Source of the DNA: Acanthococcus lagerstroemiae
Lineage: Eukaryota; Arthropoda; Insecta; Hemiptera; Eriococcidae
Assembly (NCBI GenBank): GCA_031841125.1
Contig: CM063108.1
Span: forward strand, 41,038,268 to 41,102,267
DNA: 64,000 nt
Direction: 5' to 3'
This document shows positions 34,013 to 46,412 of this stretch, piece by piece. The notes below the pieces were generated by a model that did not search any database, was not told where the DNA came from, and saw nothing but the letters and a program-made list of their open reading frames with translations. The translations under genes were made by a program, and so were the position numbers. Position 1 is the first letter of the stretch. Every line of letters begins with the position of its first letter.

Positions 34013-36033
34013 TAGTGTCAGAAGACATTGTTATTACCATTTAAAAAAAAAATTCCATTTTCATCCAATTCGGAGAATGACCAAGATCAGTAGTAAATAT
34101 CAGAAATGTTTGCAAGTGAAAAACTTTTGTACTCGTATGTTGGCATGGTATTTTTGGACTATCAATCGGAAAATTTTGAATGTTATCCCCTTCCAATCAC
34201 AAAGGTCTCGCAAGACCCCTCCGTACCTACATTCATTCAGAGTTTTTCTTCTTCTGAAGAATTAGGTTCTCCGACTGGGTGAGTCCTGCCAAGGAAATAT
34301 TCTACCTAATTTCATACGGATTTCAAATGATAAGAGTCTCTCTTTCAATTTTTATTAATTAAAGAACTGCTGATTAATTTATGTAAAATGCTATGTATTA
34401 TGGGACGGTTTTCGCTTTACTATACTCGCACACGGCGTATTTCACTAATCAACCTCTCCCCATCATGGACCAACACTGAAAAAAAAAAGGATCTTCAAGT
34501 GACAAGGTCCCATTTCTTTTTTTAAGGATAACTTTTTTCTGCCCTCAAAGTGGGACCCGAGACCCGAACATACAACCAGGTTTGAAATTTCAAATTAGAA
34601 CGGTATAAACCAAAATAATATAGAAATAAAGGTAATATCTTGGCCACTGATTTCGAATATCGATCGCACTAGCTGTTTGATCAAACTCAGAGATACCGGA
34701 GGAGGGTGGTGTTAAATTTCAAACTTCTGATGCTTGACCTTTTTTTTTTTTTGGAAATCCGATCCTAATTATTAGAGTGTGGGGGTGTGAGAGTTGCACT
34801 CATATTACTAGTAGATATCCCTTCACCTATTACCCACCTCAATTGAAACGAAAACTGATGTTTCTTCAGAAGAAAATAAGCCATTTCTTTATTTTCTCCA
34901 GACTGAAAAAAATGGGCTTCCAGTTTATCTCCCCGGTTATACATCGCTTCGTGTACAATTTCCTTTCTTAAGACTGGAGGAGGGTGATACCAGTGCCCTC
35001 AAGCCTTACTGTTTCCAGCGTCTTCCAGAGTTCGTTTTTCAGTTGACAAAATTAAGCCCCCACCCCTCCATGTCACAAAAAAATCTAACAATCTTTTTGA
35101 CTCATTCTTGGGAATGAGTATATAATCAAACTGCATCGGAAAATTCAATAAAATATTGATTTGGAGGTTGTTTGTATAGTTGATTTTGAGTATTGCGTTA
35201 GCTTGTTGGTCCGTCATCTATAGGTTCAGCCTAAAAATCAAAATTGTGAGGGGATAACATCAATTTGACGTGGAAAATCGAACAAACAGTAAAACGACGT
35301 TTCCGCGGTGCAACTGGTGAGAGGAGTAAACAGTATTGTAATGAAAAATTGAAATCGGCATTGCGTGACCCGACGAAATGTCTAAGAACCAATCGTATGG
35401 ATTTCAAATTTATTTATATCGGGGTCCACCAAGAAGTGGAAGATTCATCCTTTCCAAATACTGCACCAGTTGATAAAATTTAGGCCGCATTTTTCTTATA
35501 TGCTTTTCAGTCTAAAGTTCCTTGCAGTTGGTAAAATCCTCTTAAAATTCTTCAGTCGGTAAAATTTAAAAATGCACCTCAATCCGATAGAAGTCCGCCT
35601 TAGTTTTTCGTTATTTCGTTGTGTAAGTGAAGGAAAAACAATCTGAGTAGCAATTTCAGTGGTGCTCTCAGGCTCTAGTTCCTAATGAGAGTTTTCGAAA
35701 CTACATGGGGAAATTAATATTATAGTGGACGGGGAGGGTTGAGGTATCTCGAAAGACTGTAAGAAAGGATGGGAGAGTCGAACCAAGTCGAGCACGACAA
35801 GAAAAAAAATACGCCTATGAAAACCATATCAGAACTTTTTAGGTACAGTCGGTTTTATTAAGTACGAATAAGTGATAATGATTAATCGTCTCCTGATGTC
35901 AGTTGCTTTAAAATACACACATGATAAATTGTGAAAACAAAACAAAGCTACTGAAAAAAACACACATACAAATTGTTCTTTACAGCGGATTCAACATAGA
36001 ATAACAAAAAAAACTTTCATGAGTAAATATATA
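34013..36033. other. Unannotated 2-kb stretch
   Basis: Only short ORFs without recognisable similarity. A T-run at about 34740-34753. Nothing else I can support. Confidence 0.35.
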
Positions 36034-36664
36034 CAGGGTGTTCCGGAAGTGGACGATAAAACTTCGCCTGGTTATACACCAGACTTCGTACATCAATGTT
36101 ATAAGGGTTGCATCCCTCCGCAACGTAAAGGCGCTGTGGTGTTGAAAAATAAATTTTAATTTTTGTGTATTGAAAAATCAAATATAAAATAATGAATTTT
36201 AGTTTATTAAAATTCTGAGTCAAGAGATAACCTACCGTATTGGGTATCAAATTAAAGAAGAGATTCCAGCGGACAATTTAAGACCATAACGAACAATTTT
36301 TGTTCATTTGGGACCAAGAAAAATAAAAGAAGTGATAGGAAAAAAATCGAAAATTGACGCGAAATACTGTTTTTCACTGTAATTTGAGAAACTGACCTAT
36401 TAACACCATGATATTTTGAGCTAAACAATAGTAGAAAGTTGCGCTCTTTCAAAACAGCTCAGTACTTCTGGTCTCTAAGTCGCTTCGTTTTAGAGTTATT
36501 TACAAAAGAAATTAGGATTTCGAAAATTTCATCCAAAAATCGAAAGAAATGTAAGGTATTTCAATTTATTAAAATTTAAAATCAAGAGATAATACATCAA
36601 AGGTACACTCTCCACCATGTTGCAAAACTGGTTCATTCTTTAACTTTCGTCCAGCGCCCGGTAG

Positions 36665-36886
36665 GTTAAGAGGTCTGGTTGGTCGAGTGGGTGGCGCGTT
36701 GGTCTCAGAATACGGAGGTCCCGGGTTCGAGCCCATGTAGCAACTCGCCAGAATTTTCGACCTAAGCCGGTTTTTCGGCCAAAAGGGAAGAGGGCTAAGA
36801 CAGCCCCAACAGCCTCCCCGACGTCTCTGAAGTAATGCTCGGAAGGGCGGATTCCAGGACTCGGGTGGAGAGCAAATTAGAAAAAG
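36665..36886 (+). mobile_element. tRNA-derived SINE with 12-bp target duplication
   Basis: The tRNA-like head has an A box (TGGTCGAGTGGG, about 36681) and a B box (GGTTCGAGCCC, about 36723), followed by an unrelated body and an A-rich tail. The duplication AGCGCCCGGTAG is at 36653-36664 and 36887-36898. RNA polymerase III transcription and retroposition are established for this class. Confidence 0.8.
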
Positions 36887-37484
36887 AGCGCCCGGTAGAT
36901 TGCATGGGATAGCCAGTTGATGATTATTGTTTATTGTCCAGACTTGAACATGTGGCGTTCGTACAGCGGTACAGCGTGGTGAAGCCTCTACCCTATTAGC
37001 AGTATTGCCACTCATCAAAATTCCCGTTTCGATTTTTCACAAATGTTCGCGTCTTCATTTGCGTTTACTTTGAGAGCATACACTTATTGTGCAGCACAGT
37101 ACATACGTCACCTTTTTTTTTTCTTCTAATTGCTAAGGAAAGAAAATGTAACACATGAAGATGCGAAAAATTTTAGAGAAACTAGGAAGATCGCTTTTGT
37201 GCGTTATTTGCAGGATGAAACGCATGAGCAGGATTGAGAATAAAGTCTTGGTCGCTGAAAATAAAGCTAATGTAGGCTGTAAACTGTGGTCCAAATGCAG
37301 AATTATTTTTTTACATCATTTCAAAATGTTCAAGAAAATTATATTTGTAATTTATGAAGTACAGACTATAAATTTTTAAAACATACAAATTTGTGAAAAA
37401 GGAAGTGTCTCAGAAGGAGGGGGGAAAGCCATGGTGGAAAAAAAAGGAAGAAAAAGAGAAAACTACCATGATATGTAAAATTAT

Positions 37485-37590
37485 GGAGTGTTAGGGGAGG
37501 AATCGAACTGGTATTAACGTACACGTTGCACTCACGCGCCTCAGAACTCACAGCTAGCGCGTCACTTGCAGAAATGCGTACATTTTTCAC
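37485..37590 (-). mobile_element. Possible second tRNA-like SINE head
   Basis: On the minus strand a B-box-like GTTCGATTCCTCCCC follows an A-box-like GCTAGCTGTGAG at plausible spacing. No terminal duplication found. It does not fold into a full tRNA by eye. Confidence 0.35.
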
Positions 37591-37620
37591 ATCACGTATC
37601 AGGAATTGCGCACTGTTACA

Positions 37621-37869
37621 CAGTAGCGTAGCCAGGATTTCTCCAAGGAGGGGTATCAGCAAAATTTTGTGCGGGGGCGGGGTACACCTAACATGAACTG
37701 TATGTTTTTACATTGACGTATCAGTATGTTGTGCTTTTCAACTTCAATTACGTATCTGGATTTAAATTTCATTTCGCGCATTTACTATGATACTGCCAGC
37801 ATACTAAAAAATTCTCATCTCAAGGGGGGGATTCATCCCCCTAATCCCTCCCCCTTGGCTACGCCACTG
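37621..37869. mobile_element. hAT-type MITE, CAGTGGCGTAGC family
   Basis: TIRs CAGTAGCGTAGCCAGG and its near complement ending GGCTACGCCACTG. The 8-bp duplication CTGTTACA/CTATTACA (37613-37620, 37870-37877) differs at one base. 249 bp, non-coding. Confidence 0.8.
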
Positions 37870-40800
37870 CTATTACATACGCGCATTGGTATCAGGTAGA
37901 AAATGTATCGCTACACAAAATATCGTTGAAAATTCATGTTTTCATCACTTTGTCGACTTCCATTTTATTTTGCTCAGTCCTTACAATTCTGCAGAATAGC
38001 TCATTATGGTCCTAATTTACTCGATAGAATCGTCTCTTCAATCAGAAATTAGATTTTGTAAATTTATTTCATTTTTATAAATTTTACAAAAGCAATTGTA
38101 CATTGGTTTTATTTTGTTAAAAGCAAGTGATGGAAATTCAGCCTTTTACTTCCTTTGCGAATAACTCTAAAACGAAGCGAGTTAGAAACTAGAAGTACTG
38201 AGCTGTTCCAAAAGAGCGCAACCTTCTGCTATTGTTTAGTTAAAATATCACGGTGTTAACGGGTCAATTTCTCAGATTACAGTGAAAAACCGTGTTTCGC
38301 ATCCATTTTTGATTTTTTTGATCACTTTTTTTTTTGGTCCCCAATGAATAAAAATTGTTCGTTATGGTCTTAATTTGTCCGCTACAATCTCTTCTTGAAT
38401 TTGACACCAAATTTAATGGATTATCTCTTGATTCTAAATTTTAATAAATTGAAATATCCTACATTACGTTTGATTTTTGGATGAAATTTTCGAAATCCTA
38501 ATTTCTTTCTTTGTAAATAACTCTATGACGAAGCGACTTAGAGACCAGAAGTACTAGAGCGCAACCTTCTACTATTGTTTAGCTCAAAATATCATGGTGT
38601 TAATAGGTCAGTTTCTCAAATTACAGTGAAAAACAAAGTTCCGCGTCAATTTTCGATTTCTTTTTTCATCATTTCTTTTTTATTTTTCTTGGTCCCAAAT
38701 GAACAAAAATTGTTCGTTATAGCCTTAATTTGTCCGCTGGAATCCCTTCTTTAATTTGATACCAAATACGGTAGGTTATCTTTTGATTCAGAATTTTAAT
38801 AAACCGAAATTCATCATTTTATGTTCGATTTTTCAGTACACAAAAATTAAAATTTATTTTTCAACACCACAGCGCCTTTTCGTTGCGGAACGATGCAACC
38901 CTTATAACATTGATGTACTACATCTGGTGTATAACCAGGCGAAGTTTTATCGTCCACTTCTGGAACACCCTGTATATGTGCATTAGATTAGACATAATAA
39001 TATAGTAACAATGCATTTATGAAACTAACAGTTCAAAATATCAGATTCGGGTCTATTTTAGAACAAAGTTTCTACAATTGACTCATCAGTAAGCGTGGAA
39101 GTCTCCCCGACTTTTCGATCATTGACGGCTATTTTTCGTAAGATGCGTCTCATTATTTTCCCTGATCGAGTCTTAGGCAGGCCGGGAGCATGATGAATAA
39201 TATCAGGAACCGCAAATGAACCGATTTTTTCTCGAACTGAAATAAATTGACGAGTAAAAATTAGCAAGATATGAATCTGTTCGAAGCATTCATTTTAAGG
39301 CAAGCGCGTATATCTCACAGTATTATGTGATACACTCACCTATTGAATTAATTTAATTCTGAAACTAGGTAGCTGTTTACTAAACTGGACATCTTTCTTT
39401 GGCGTGACAAAACAATACAGACATTCACCCTTCAGCGCATGTGGCCGGGCAACTACAGCAGCTTCCATAATTGAGCTATGTTGAGTCAAGCTGCTGTGCT
39501 CAATAAGTGCCCGGAGACATTGAGCTTGTCATCGATTCTTCCAGTAATCCATAGGTAACCGTCCGCGTCTCGTCTGGCCCCTTTAACGTACATTAACATT
39601 AGATACTTACAATTTTGTAACATTTTCTACGAATCAACTTGCACGTCATCAAATGTACAACTGTCTCGGGGATTTCCAACCAGGTTGATTAATAACAGTT
39701 TATTTTAGAAGAGTATACGAATAAGAGAATGATATAGACACACCATCTCCGCTGCAATAATACCCTGGAAATCGACTGAAATAAGTTTCCTCGAAACGCT
39801 TCTGATCGCCGAAAACTGTTCTCATCATACCAGGCCATGGTTTGCCGAAAACCAAATATCCTTCGCCTTCTCCTTCAATTTTATCTCCATTTTCATCGAG
39901 CAGTTCTGGTATGATTCCGAAGAATGGTAATGTCTGCAATAAATCAGGTGGATTAATTATGACGATACGACGTCTCAGAAACTCCGTGAACCGACTGCAT
40001 TCATTAGCATGTACTTAGAACTGTAAAAAGAAGCAAATTTATTGAGGTAATAAAACACATTACGAAGTGTTGAGATACGTGAATTTGCCAACAGAGCTCC
40101 TGAAATAGCCAATTTACCAATTCCGAAAAATAATTATGGTGGCAAGCCGTTCCTATACCCTTCATCCAACGTCTATGACCTTGTATCAGTCCTCTAGGAA
40201 AGGTCAAAGGTCGCTCAGTCAAGATTTGATAATGAGGTTTCCAAAAAATTTGATTATAAAATTGAATTAACCATAAAATCATACCGCAGAACCCGGCTTA
40301 GTTGGCGTGCATCCTGGTAAAGGTGTAATGACGTGACCTCCAGTTTCGGTTTGGAAAAACGTGTCTACTATGGAGCATTGCTCTCGCCCGATGTATTTAT
40401 GATACCACAGCCAGGCTTCCGGATTTATTGGTTCGCCGACCGAACCCAGAATTTTGAGCGAGCTCAAATCATGCCTAAAATTCACGCAATCGTTCGAAAA
40501 ATGAAACATAATATATGTACCTTCTGCATACCTACAAATTAAACGCACATCATATTGCTGAACTGAGATATGTACACGAGTAACTTTTTATGGAAGAGAG
40601 TTATGAATTTGTCAAAATATCATCGAGTTTTCCCGTAGCCAAATTAAAGTTGGGACGTGAATCACCTAATGGCCCCGTATCGTCAAGGCCAGGGGGCAAG
40701 GTAGAAAATGAAGGTATAGAGCTCCCTGAGTTTGTCTCCTCCGAGAAGAATGTATTATCGGAACTCAGACGCAAAAATCAGTGCGAAGAGCTTCTTCATC

Positions 40801-41580
40801 TTTTTTGCTTGTTTGCTGAACTTCAGAGTTGGAAGTAGTCAACCCCCGCCCAGATCTCAAGTTGTTCCTTATCGGGAAAGCGGTCACCGTATGGACCTGC
40901 TTCAATGTAATCCACCATGTATAGTCAGTTAGTCACGTTATAAGAAAATACACTGACTTCCATTTTTTCCGTTAATATTACTATCGAATGGTCCTCTTCA
41001 TTTTTTTTCCCTTCCTCAATACTAATCTAACCTTCAGCATATAGCTATTTAACAGTCTATTACTTCCACCTACTTACAATATTATGTCTGCAACTATGTA
41101 ATATCTGGATTTAAGTGAGAACTTGTTATCGCGCCAATATACGAACACGAGATAAGACATGATATAGGACTTTTACTTTTGCGGATGTTCCTCGCCATAC
41201 CTCATCAGAGCTCTGATGGCGGTTGGTCCAGTGTAAAACTGATTCACTTTGTATTTTTCAATAATTGCCCACAAGCGGTCCACAGCTGGGTAGTAGGGCG
41301 TTCCTTCAAACTGCAAAGATGATATCTATAGTGACGAACACACTTGACTGTAATCGCAGACTTTGTAAAAGGTTGAAACATGGAAAGATTAAAATGTTAT
41401 TTTTTATGTTACTGGACAGGGAGACCGATTGGAACCTAAGAAACTACCGAAATGTCATTTCATCGGTCTTGTTACTTTCACTGCCTTTCACCATGTCACT
41501 TTTTTTCCTCTTTTCCTTCCAGCCACTAAAATGGCCAAAAATTTTTAGAAGTACTGGATCTCCGAAAGATTTTCTTAATA

Positions 41581-42469
41581 GGGGAGACCGGGGTTATTTG
41601 TCATAATTTTTAGGAATTTGAAAATTCTGAAAAACCTATTGTACCGAAAAACATTAAATTAGACTGAAAATGTAGCTACAACCTTTGGCTATAAAATGGC
41701 GTATAAAAAAATAAAAAATTTTCATACGGTTGGCCCCAAACATTTTTTAACGCGGCTACTTTTTGTGATAACTTTCCCCATACCCGGGTCAGTTATCATA
41801 CATGACGGGGTAAATTGTCTTGTGCTAAGAATGCGCAGAAACTATTAGACCGAAAAACTTTAAATTAGGCTCAAATTCTAGCCACTACCTTTGACTATAA
41901 AATGGCGTATAAAAAAACAAAAATCTTTCATATGGTTGGCCCCAAACATTTTCAAGTGTGGCTACCTTTTTTGGTGACAACTTGCCCCATACCCGGGTAA
42001 GTTTTCATACATGATGGGGTGAGTCTTGTGCTAAAGACGTGCTGAAAATATGCTGAAATGTCTTACGAACATATTTTCGTACCATTTTCTAAAAACATGT
42101 AAAAAAAATCGCATTAATTGATAATTTTTGTAATGGGGCAACTTGCTCTGGATTGAGCAGGTTTAGAAAGGACTGTTTTTGTGGGGAGGATAAATATAAT
42201 TTTAAGTTCTAACACACCCAAATATAGCTGAAGAAATTCTACTTACCACATAGTATTTGATTTTTGCCAGTACAAAATATTCTTTTTTATAAAATGTGAC
42301 TTTTTGCCAAGTTTTGTGTTATCAAAATGGTCGGTTCCATAATCACAAGGTCTATCAGGTATGGCTGAAGTGTTGGTATACTAAGGAGTAGCGTGACGTC
42401 ATCAGATTTAAAAAAGCACCTTTTACACGGGTGACATGCGAGGCTGAGACAACTTACCCCGGTCTCCCC
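41581..42469. mobile_element. Non-autonomous DNA element with GGGGAGACCGGGG ends (family member B)
   Basis: The ends GGGGAGACCGGGG and CCCCGGTCTCCCC are perfect inverse repeats. TA at 41579-41580 and 42470-42471. The interior has two 207-bp tandem copies (from about 41643 and 41850) including TAAAATGGCGTATAAAAAAA and TTGGCCCCAAACATTTT. Lies in an intron of the acetyl-CoA synthetase locus. Confidence 0.85.
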
Positions 42470-43164
42470 TAATTTATACGTAGCCAATTCGCCCTGTTGT
42501 GACAAGTTCGTGTAATCTCACATGGAATTTTGTACTGAATCATAATCATATAAAATGGTAAAGCATATGGGGAACTAAAAAGATTCAGTAAAACTTTGTC
42601 ATGTTTTATCAATGTGTAGAGCGTAATTTCTATCAAAGGTCATCCTTCCCTCCTGAAAAGAGGTTACCTTTAAATTATAGTTAATCTTTCGGATTACTCG
42701 CGGGTGTTATACGGAAAACATACATCATTACCCCTACAAGTAAATGTTCAAAAGTTTTTTTTTTGTTTTTTTTTGTTCTTTTTTTGTTGTTTTTTTTCTA
42801 AAATTATGCAGTCTGGTGCAGAACTTACATATATTTCTGTCCCACACTCAGTTCTGAAAAGAGAGAAGCTTGGAACTAATATCACCCATCTATGTCAACT
42901 TACCATTATAGAAGTGGCTCCATTCGCCAGTGGCCCATATATAACATAAGTGTGACAGGTAATCCATCCAGCGTCTGCAGTACACCAGTATACGTCTTCC
43001 GGTTTATAATTAAAAGCGTACTTGAATGTGGTCGCAGCGAACACCAAATAGCCTCCGATAGTGTGTAACACTCCTTTGGGTTTACCAGTTGAACCACTGC
43101 AAAAGAGATGACACGTTCTCAGTCATACACTAATAGTACATTGTGATACAAGCACGAAATTGTA

Positions 43165-43265
43165 TATTTTGCAACATGTGCAAGAAGCGCGTCATTCATA
43201 TCGAGTGCGAAGTTGTGCAGCACGAACGAGTAACGCCCTTCTTGCAAAAGTTGCAGGCTATACTT
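43165..43265. repeat. Imperfect inverted repeat, relative of 43811-43930
   Basis: TTGCAACATGTGCAAGAAGC faces GCCCTTCTTGCAAAAGTTGC across a short middle containing GAAGTTGTGCAGCACGAACG. A related inverted repeat lies 0.6 kb away, on the other side of the hAT MITE. Confidence 0.55.
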
Positions 43266-43478
43266 TTTTTAATACATACATACATAATGCTCGAAAAGCA
43301 GTTTATTAGGGACACCTAATTATTAAAGTCCGTTTAGTGTTTCAGTACATTTAATGATTCCTGAACCATCACACTTACACTAGCACTTCTACAGGAAGGT
43401 TCACATGTGAATGTTTACTTCGTTCATGTTTGCTCTGGAGTAAAACTGCATCATTTTTGCATACTTCTTAGGCATACA

Positions 43479-43559
43479 CAGGGCCAGATTTAGGGGGGCC
43501 CCGGGCCCGCACATTCTCTAACTAATTCTGTAGAGCTGATGATGGATGTTATTGAATAG

Positions 43560-43597
<38 letters not shown>

Positions 43598-43718
43598 AAC
43601 ACCTAATAATAATGATGATGATGACGGATAACGATATTAATAATAATAATGAAAATTATGATCAATGTTGCTAAAAAAAATTTTTTTGGGGGCCCGCAAG
43701 TTCCTAAATCAGGCCCTG
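43479..43718. mobile_element. hAT-type MITE with exact 8-bp duplication
   Basis: TIRs CAGGGCCAGATTTAGG and CCTAAATCAGGCCCTG. The duplication GGCATACA is exact at 43471-43478 and 43719-43726. 240 bp with an internal A-run and (TAA/GAT)n. In an intron of the acetyl-CoA synthetase locus. Confidence 0.9.
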
Positions 43719-43810
43719 GGCATACAGTATCTTTTTTGCACTTAATTCAATCAATCAATGATTATACTCCTATAAACTGCTCTTCGAGCATGTATTGAAA
43801 AAAAATATGG

Positions 43811-43930
43811 TTTTGCAACATTTGCAGAAAACGCATTATTCGCTCATGCGATTGAATCACTCGCGTTACTTGTGCTGCAAAACTTTGCACCCGATACGAA
43901 TAATGCGCTTCTTGCGCACATTGCAAAACA
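43811..43930. repeat. Imperfect inverted repeat
   Basis: TTGCAACATTTGCAGAAAAC...GCATTATTCG pairs with CGAATAATGC...GCTTCTTGCGCACATTGCAA. Non-coding, MITE- or hairpin-like. Confidence 0.6.
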
Positions 43931-44872
43931 TGTTTGTACTCGTAGGTACCTACTAGTAGCTTATACATATCGCAAGATATAGGTACTTTTATTTTTAACA
44001 AATGTATAAAAAAGGCGGCTTTCAACAATACTAAAATTGCCATACGAGCGTACGAAAAGAAAAAAGAAAAAAAAAGGTAGATTCTTAAAATAGCCGGGTT
44101 TTTACACGCATTTTCCGCTTGAGTTTTTCACACTATGTACAAAAGATGTACACGTCTGTTTGCATACAATAAATCGTTGTTTTCACGCATCAGTTAAAAA
44201 CGTGGGTAGGTACATGCGAACACCCACTATGCGCAACAAATATTTTTATTAGATACTTAGTGTACATTTTCTATATTTTTAAGAAATTCTTATAGCCCTG
44301 AGCCACGGATGTAATGTATCACTGATGAGCTCATTAACACACTCTTTAATTAGAAATCACGGAAACTTTTATAATCAGATATATCGTTTCCAGGGTTAGA
44401 TGAGTAATTTACGTAACAGTGTATCCTCGAAAAAAATAATAATTCCTACCTAATAATAATTTGAAGATATTTACTCAATTTTTGTTTACCTAGCATACAG
44501 CATGAATAAAGGATCTTTAGCGGAAAGCCATTCTGGGTCGCATCTCGAGGCCGCGTGTTCCATTTCCTCATGATACCATACATCACGATCTTCTCTCCAC
44601 ACAACCTGAAGAAAGAAACAAACTCATAAATAAGTATAATCGCCCGAGAACTTGGGGAACTGCAGGACCTCTATCTTCACGGAAGAGTACGAGCCTCTCG
44701 AGTTAACGTGTGGCCTCCTCTAACAAATTCTTCCTAGGTTTGTTACCAAAGATAAAACGAAATTATCACAATGAACAGGAACGTACCGGTAGGGGGTAGG
44801 AAGGCAAGTTACCTCTCCTGTAGGAATTTTTCACTCAGCAGCTGAGGAAAAATTTACCATTTCAGTCAGCCG

Positions 44873-45080
44873 GAGTTGGGAAAAATCCAACAAGTCAAAA
44901 GTTTTTTGTTTGCCTTGGTCCATAGGAACTGAATTGAGAAGTTGGGAAAATTCCAACAAGCCAAAAAGGTTTTTTTTAACTTTGATATTTGGGGGATTTT
45001 GAGAGTTGAGTCAGTTGGAAAAATCCAACAAGTCATAACGTTTTTTTTCTTTTATACTTGGGAATTTTGAGATGAGTCTG
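44873..45080. repeat. Three diverged tandem copies of a 60-70-bp repeat
   Basis: Copies share TTGGGAAAAATCCAACAAGT followed by a T-run. A looser relative is at about 50812-50975. Confidence 0.6.
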
Positions 45081-45701
45081 TTGGAACTTTCACAATCCCC
45101 CCCTCCCCCAGGAAGAATTCTTCGGTACGTCCCTGACAATGAAGACAAGTTTTCCGAACTCATGGTTCATTAGCTATTTTAGGTTCAAAATTGTTACTGT
45201 TTCTCGCCCTAATTTACCCATGCTATTAGAAAAAGTAATTACATTTTAGTGAGCCCGTGAACTGCTCAGCTCACATAAGAAATGTACCTCAGTAGCTGTG
45301 TCCCCAGCTGTTTACTACCAAGTATTTTTCGACAACTTCTGACGGGATACGAACGGTTCATGTGGTACTGAGATAAAACGCGTGAGATTTTCATTTTGAA
45401 TTACAACTTTATTTTTTGAAAACTGCTAGCCAGGGCGGCGCGTTTGCTAGCAAGGGCTTCGCCCTGGTTGCCCTGGCGTTAGCTGCGGCCTCTAGGCTGC
45501 CCAGATATTTTTTAATAGAAAAGCGTACTACAGGTCGTTCAAAAAAAATTCCAGCAAACTCGCTTCGCTTGATGCTCACTTCAGAGGAGTCTTTCTGGAT
45601 TCTGTCAGGGCCAGTTTCAGTAGAATAGTATACGACTGACCAGCTGGCGGTCCCGTGCTTGCTCAATGTGCTTTGACAAACTTGGAAAATAAAATCCAGA
45701 C

Positions 45702-45762
45702 GTGTCACAAGAAAAGGGCCTTAGTGATAGATGGATACACTGAAGCCCTTTTCTTGTGACAC
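45702..45762. other. Perfect 18-bp hairpin with 25-base loop
   Basis: GTGTCACAAGAAAAGGGC (45702-45719) and its exact complement (45745-45762). It could be a small RNA hairpin, a terminator-like structure or a MITE remnant. Confidence 0.7.
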
Positions 45763-46412
45763 TGTCTATAGTGTATATAGAGCGAGTGTCTCTCAAGCGA
45801 ATTCTAGCCTTCGCTATCACACTATCAGTCATCATTTATATGGTTATCTTTTATTATCTGATTCAGCTTAACAAAAAAGTACTTCTTGACATTTTTGGGG
45901 AAAAGATAGAATTCGCTCTTTCTTTACAGTATCAAAAGAGTATATTTTTCCCTGTTTACTATCTTATCAATACAAGTAATTGGGCCCTTTTCTCCTCGTC
46001 TTCTCTTTCTTTCCGCTTTTCCTTGTTTATTCGCCAGAGGTGGGTTTTACAGGGCAACAGACAATCACTTAATTGCTGGGCCTTTAGGGGTTTCTCCACG
46101 ACAGCTAATAAATAATGAATTGTAAGAATTCGTTTTGAAGGAGGGTTTAGATGAGCCTTTGGGAAGATAAGGGTACTGCCCTGTTGAATCCGCCACTGAT
46201 GTATTTTAACGTAGGTAAGGAATGGTATGCATCAAAATTGGTAACATTAATATGATGTGTGCAGCAGTGTTTGATCTTCATCAGAATAGTAACACCATCT
46301 TCAACAGAGTCTTCGAGTGTATATTAGGTACTAGTTCAAACTTCAAATAAGCGCTTAATGTTTTAAACAATCTCACAAATTAGCCCATAAGTTGAAATCA
46401 TCTTCTTGTATT

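Larger units (their letters stand above)
36034..38972. mobile_element. DNA element with CAGGGTGTTCC ends and about 570-bp inverted repeats
   Basis: The left end CAGGGTGTTCCGGAAGTGGA is mirrored at 38953-38972. TA (TATA) flanks both ends. The TIRs extend to about 36600 and from about 38396. Part of the right TIR is preceded by a diverged second copy (about 38150-38440) sharing AACTCTAAAACGAAGCGAG- and TTACAGTGAAAAAC-like blocks. The interior carries a SINE, a tRNA-like block and a hAT MITE, but no transposase. Confidence 0.75.
39058..44605 (-). pseudogene. AcCoAS: Acetyl-CoA synthetase, C-terminal exons, frame-damaged
   Basis: Seven minus-strand exons: 44490-44605, 42904-43096, 41177-41310, 40285-40474, 39744-39933, about 39345-39580 and 39058-39236. 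They encode AMP-forming acetate:CoA ligase (acetate + ATP + CoA to acetyl-CoA) from [20 protein letters not shown] through [43 protein letters not shown] and GYLVFGKPWPGMMRT to [14 protein letters not shown] and the C-terminal catalytic-Lys motif [17 protein letters not shown]; stop at 39060-39058. Phases join correctly except in the sixth exon. There about 13 nt are missing against the family after GHLLSTA (frame shift, immediate TGA near 39490), and a TAG abuts the donor near 39345. WITGH is WITCH here. The N-terminal third is not found upstream to 46412. Probably a pseudogene; indel sequencing errors or 5' exons beyond the NRF-like gene are alternatives. Confidence 0.8.
44606..46412. other. 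Gap between the acetyl-CoA synthetase exons and the NRF-like gene
   Basis: I searched the minus strand for the missing synthetase N-terminus and saw none. The stretch contains a three-copy repeat of GTTGGGAAAAATCCAACAAG (about 44873-45080), a GC-rich patch (about 45425-45500) and an 18-bp hairpin at 45702-45762. Confidence 0.45.

Noticed and set aside
36665..36740. Functional tRNA gene
   Set aside because: A and B boxes are present, but no complete cloverleaf or acceptor stem by eye; the 12-bp flanking duplication and A-rich tail identify a SINE.
40004..40282. 92-codon minus-strand ORF beside a synthetase exon
   Set aside because: It runs through intron sequence between the donor at 40284 and the acceptor at 39934; no similarity to the family.
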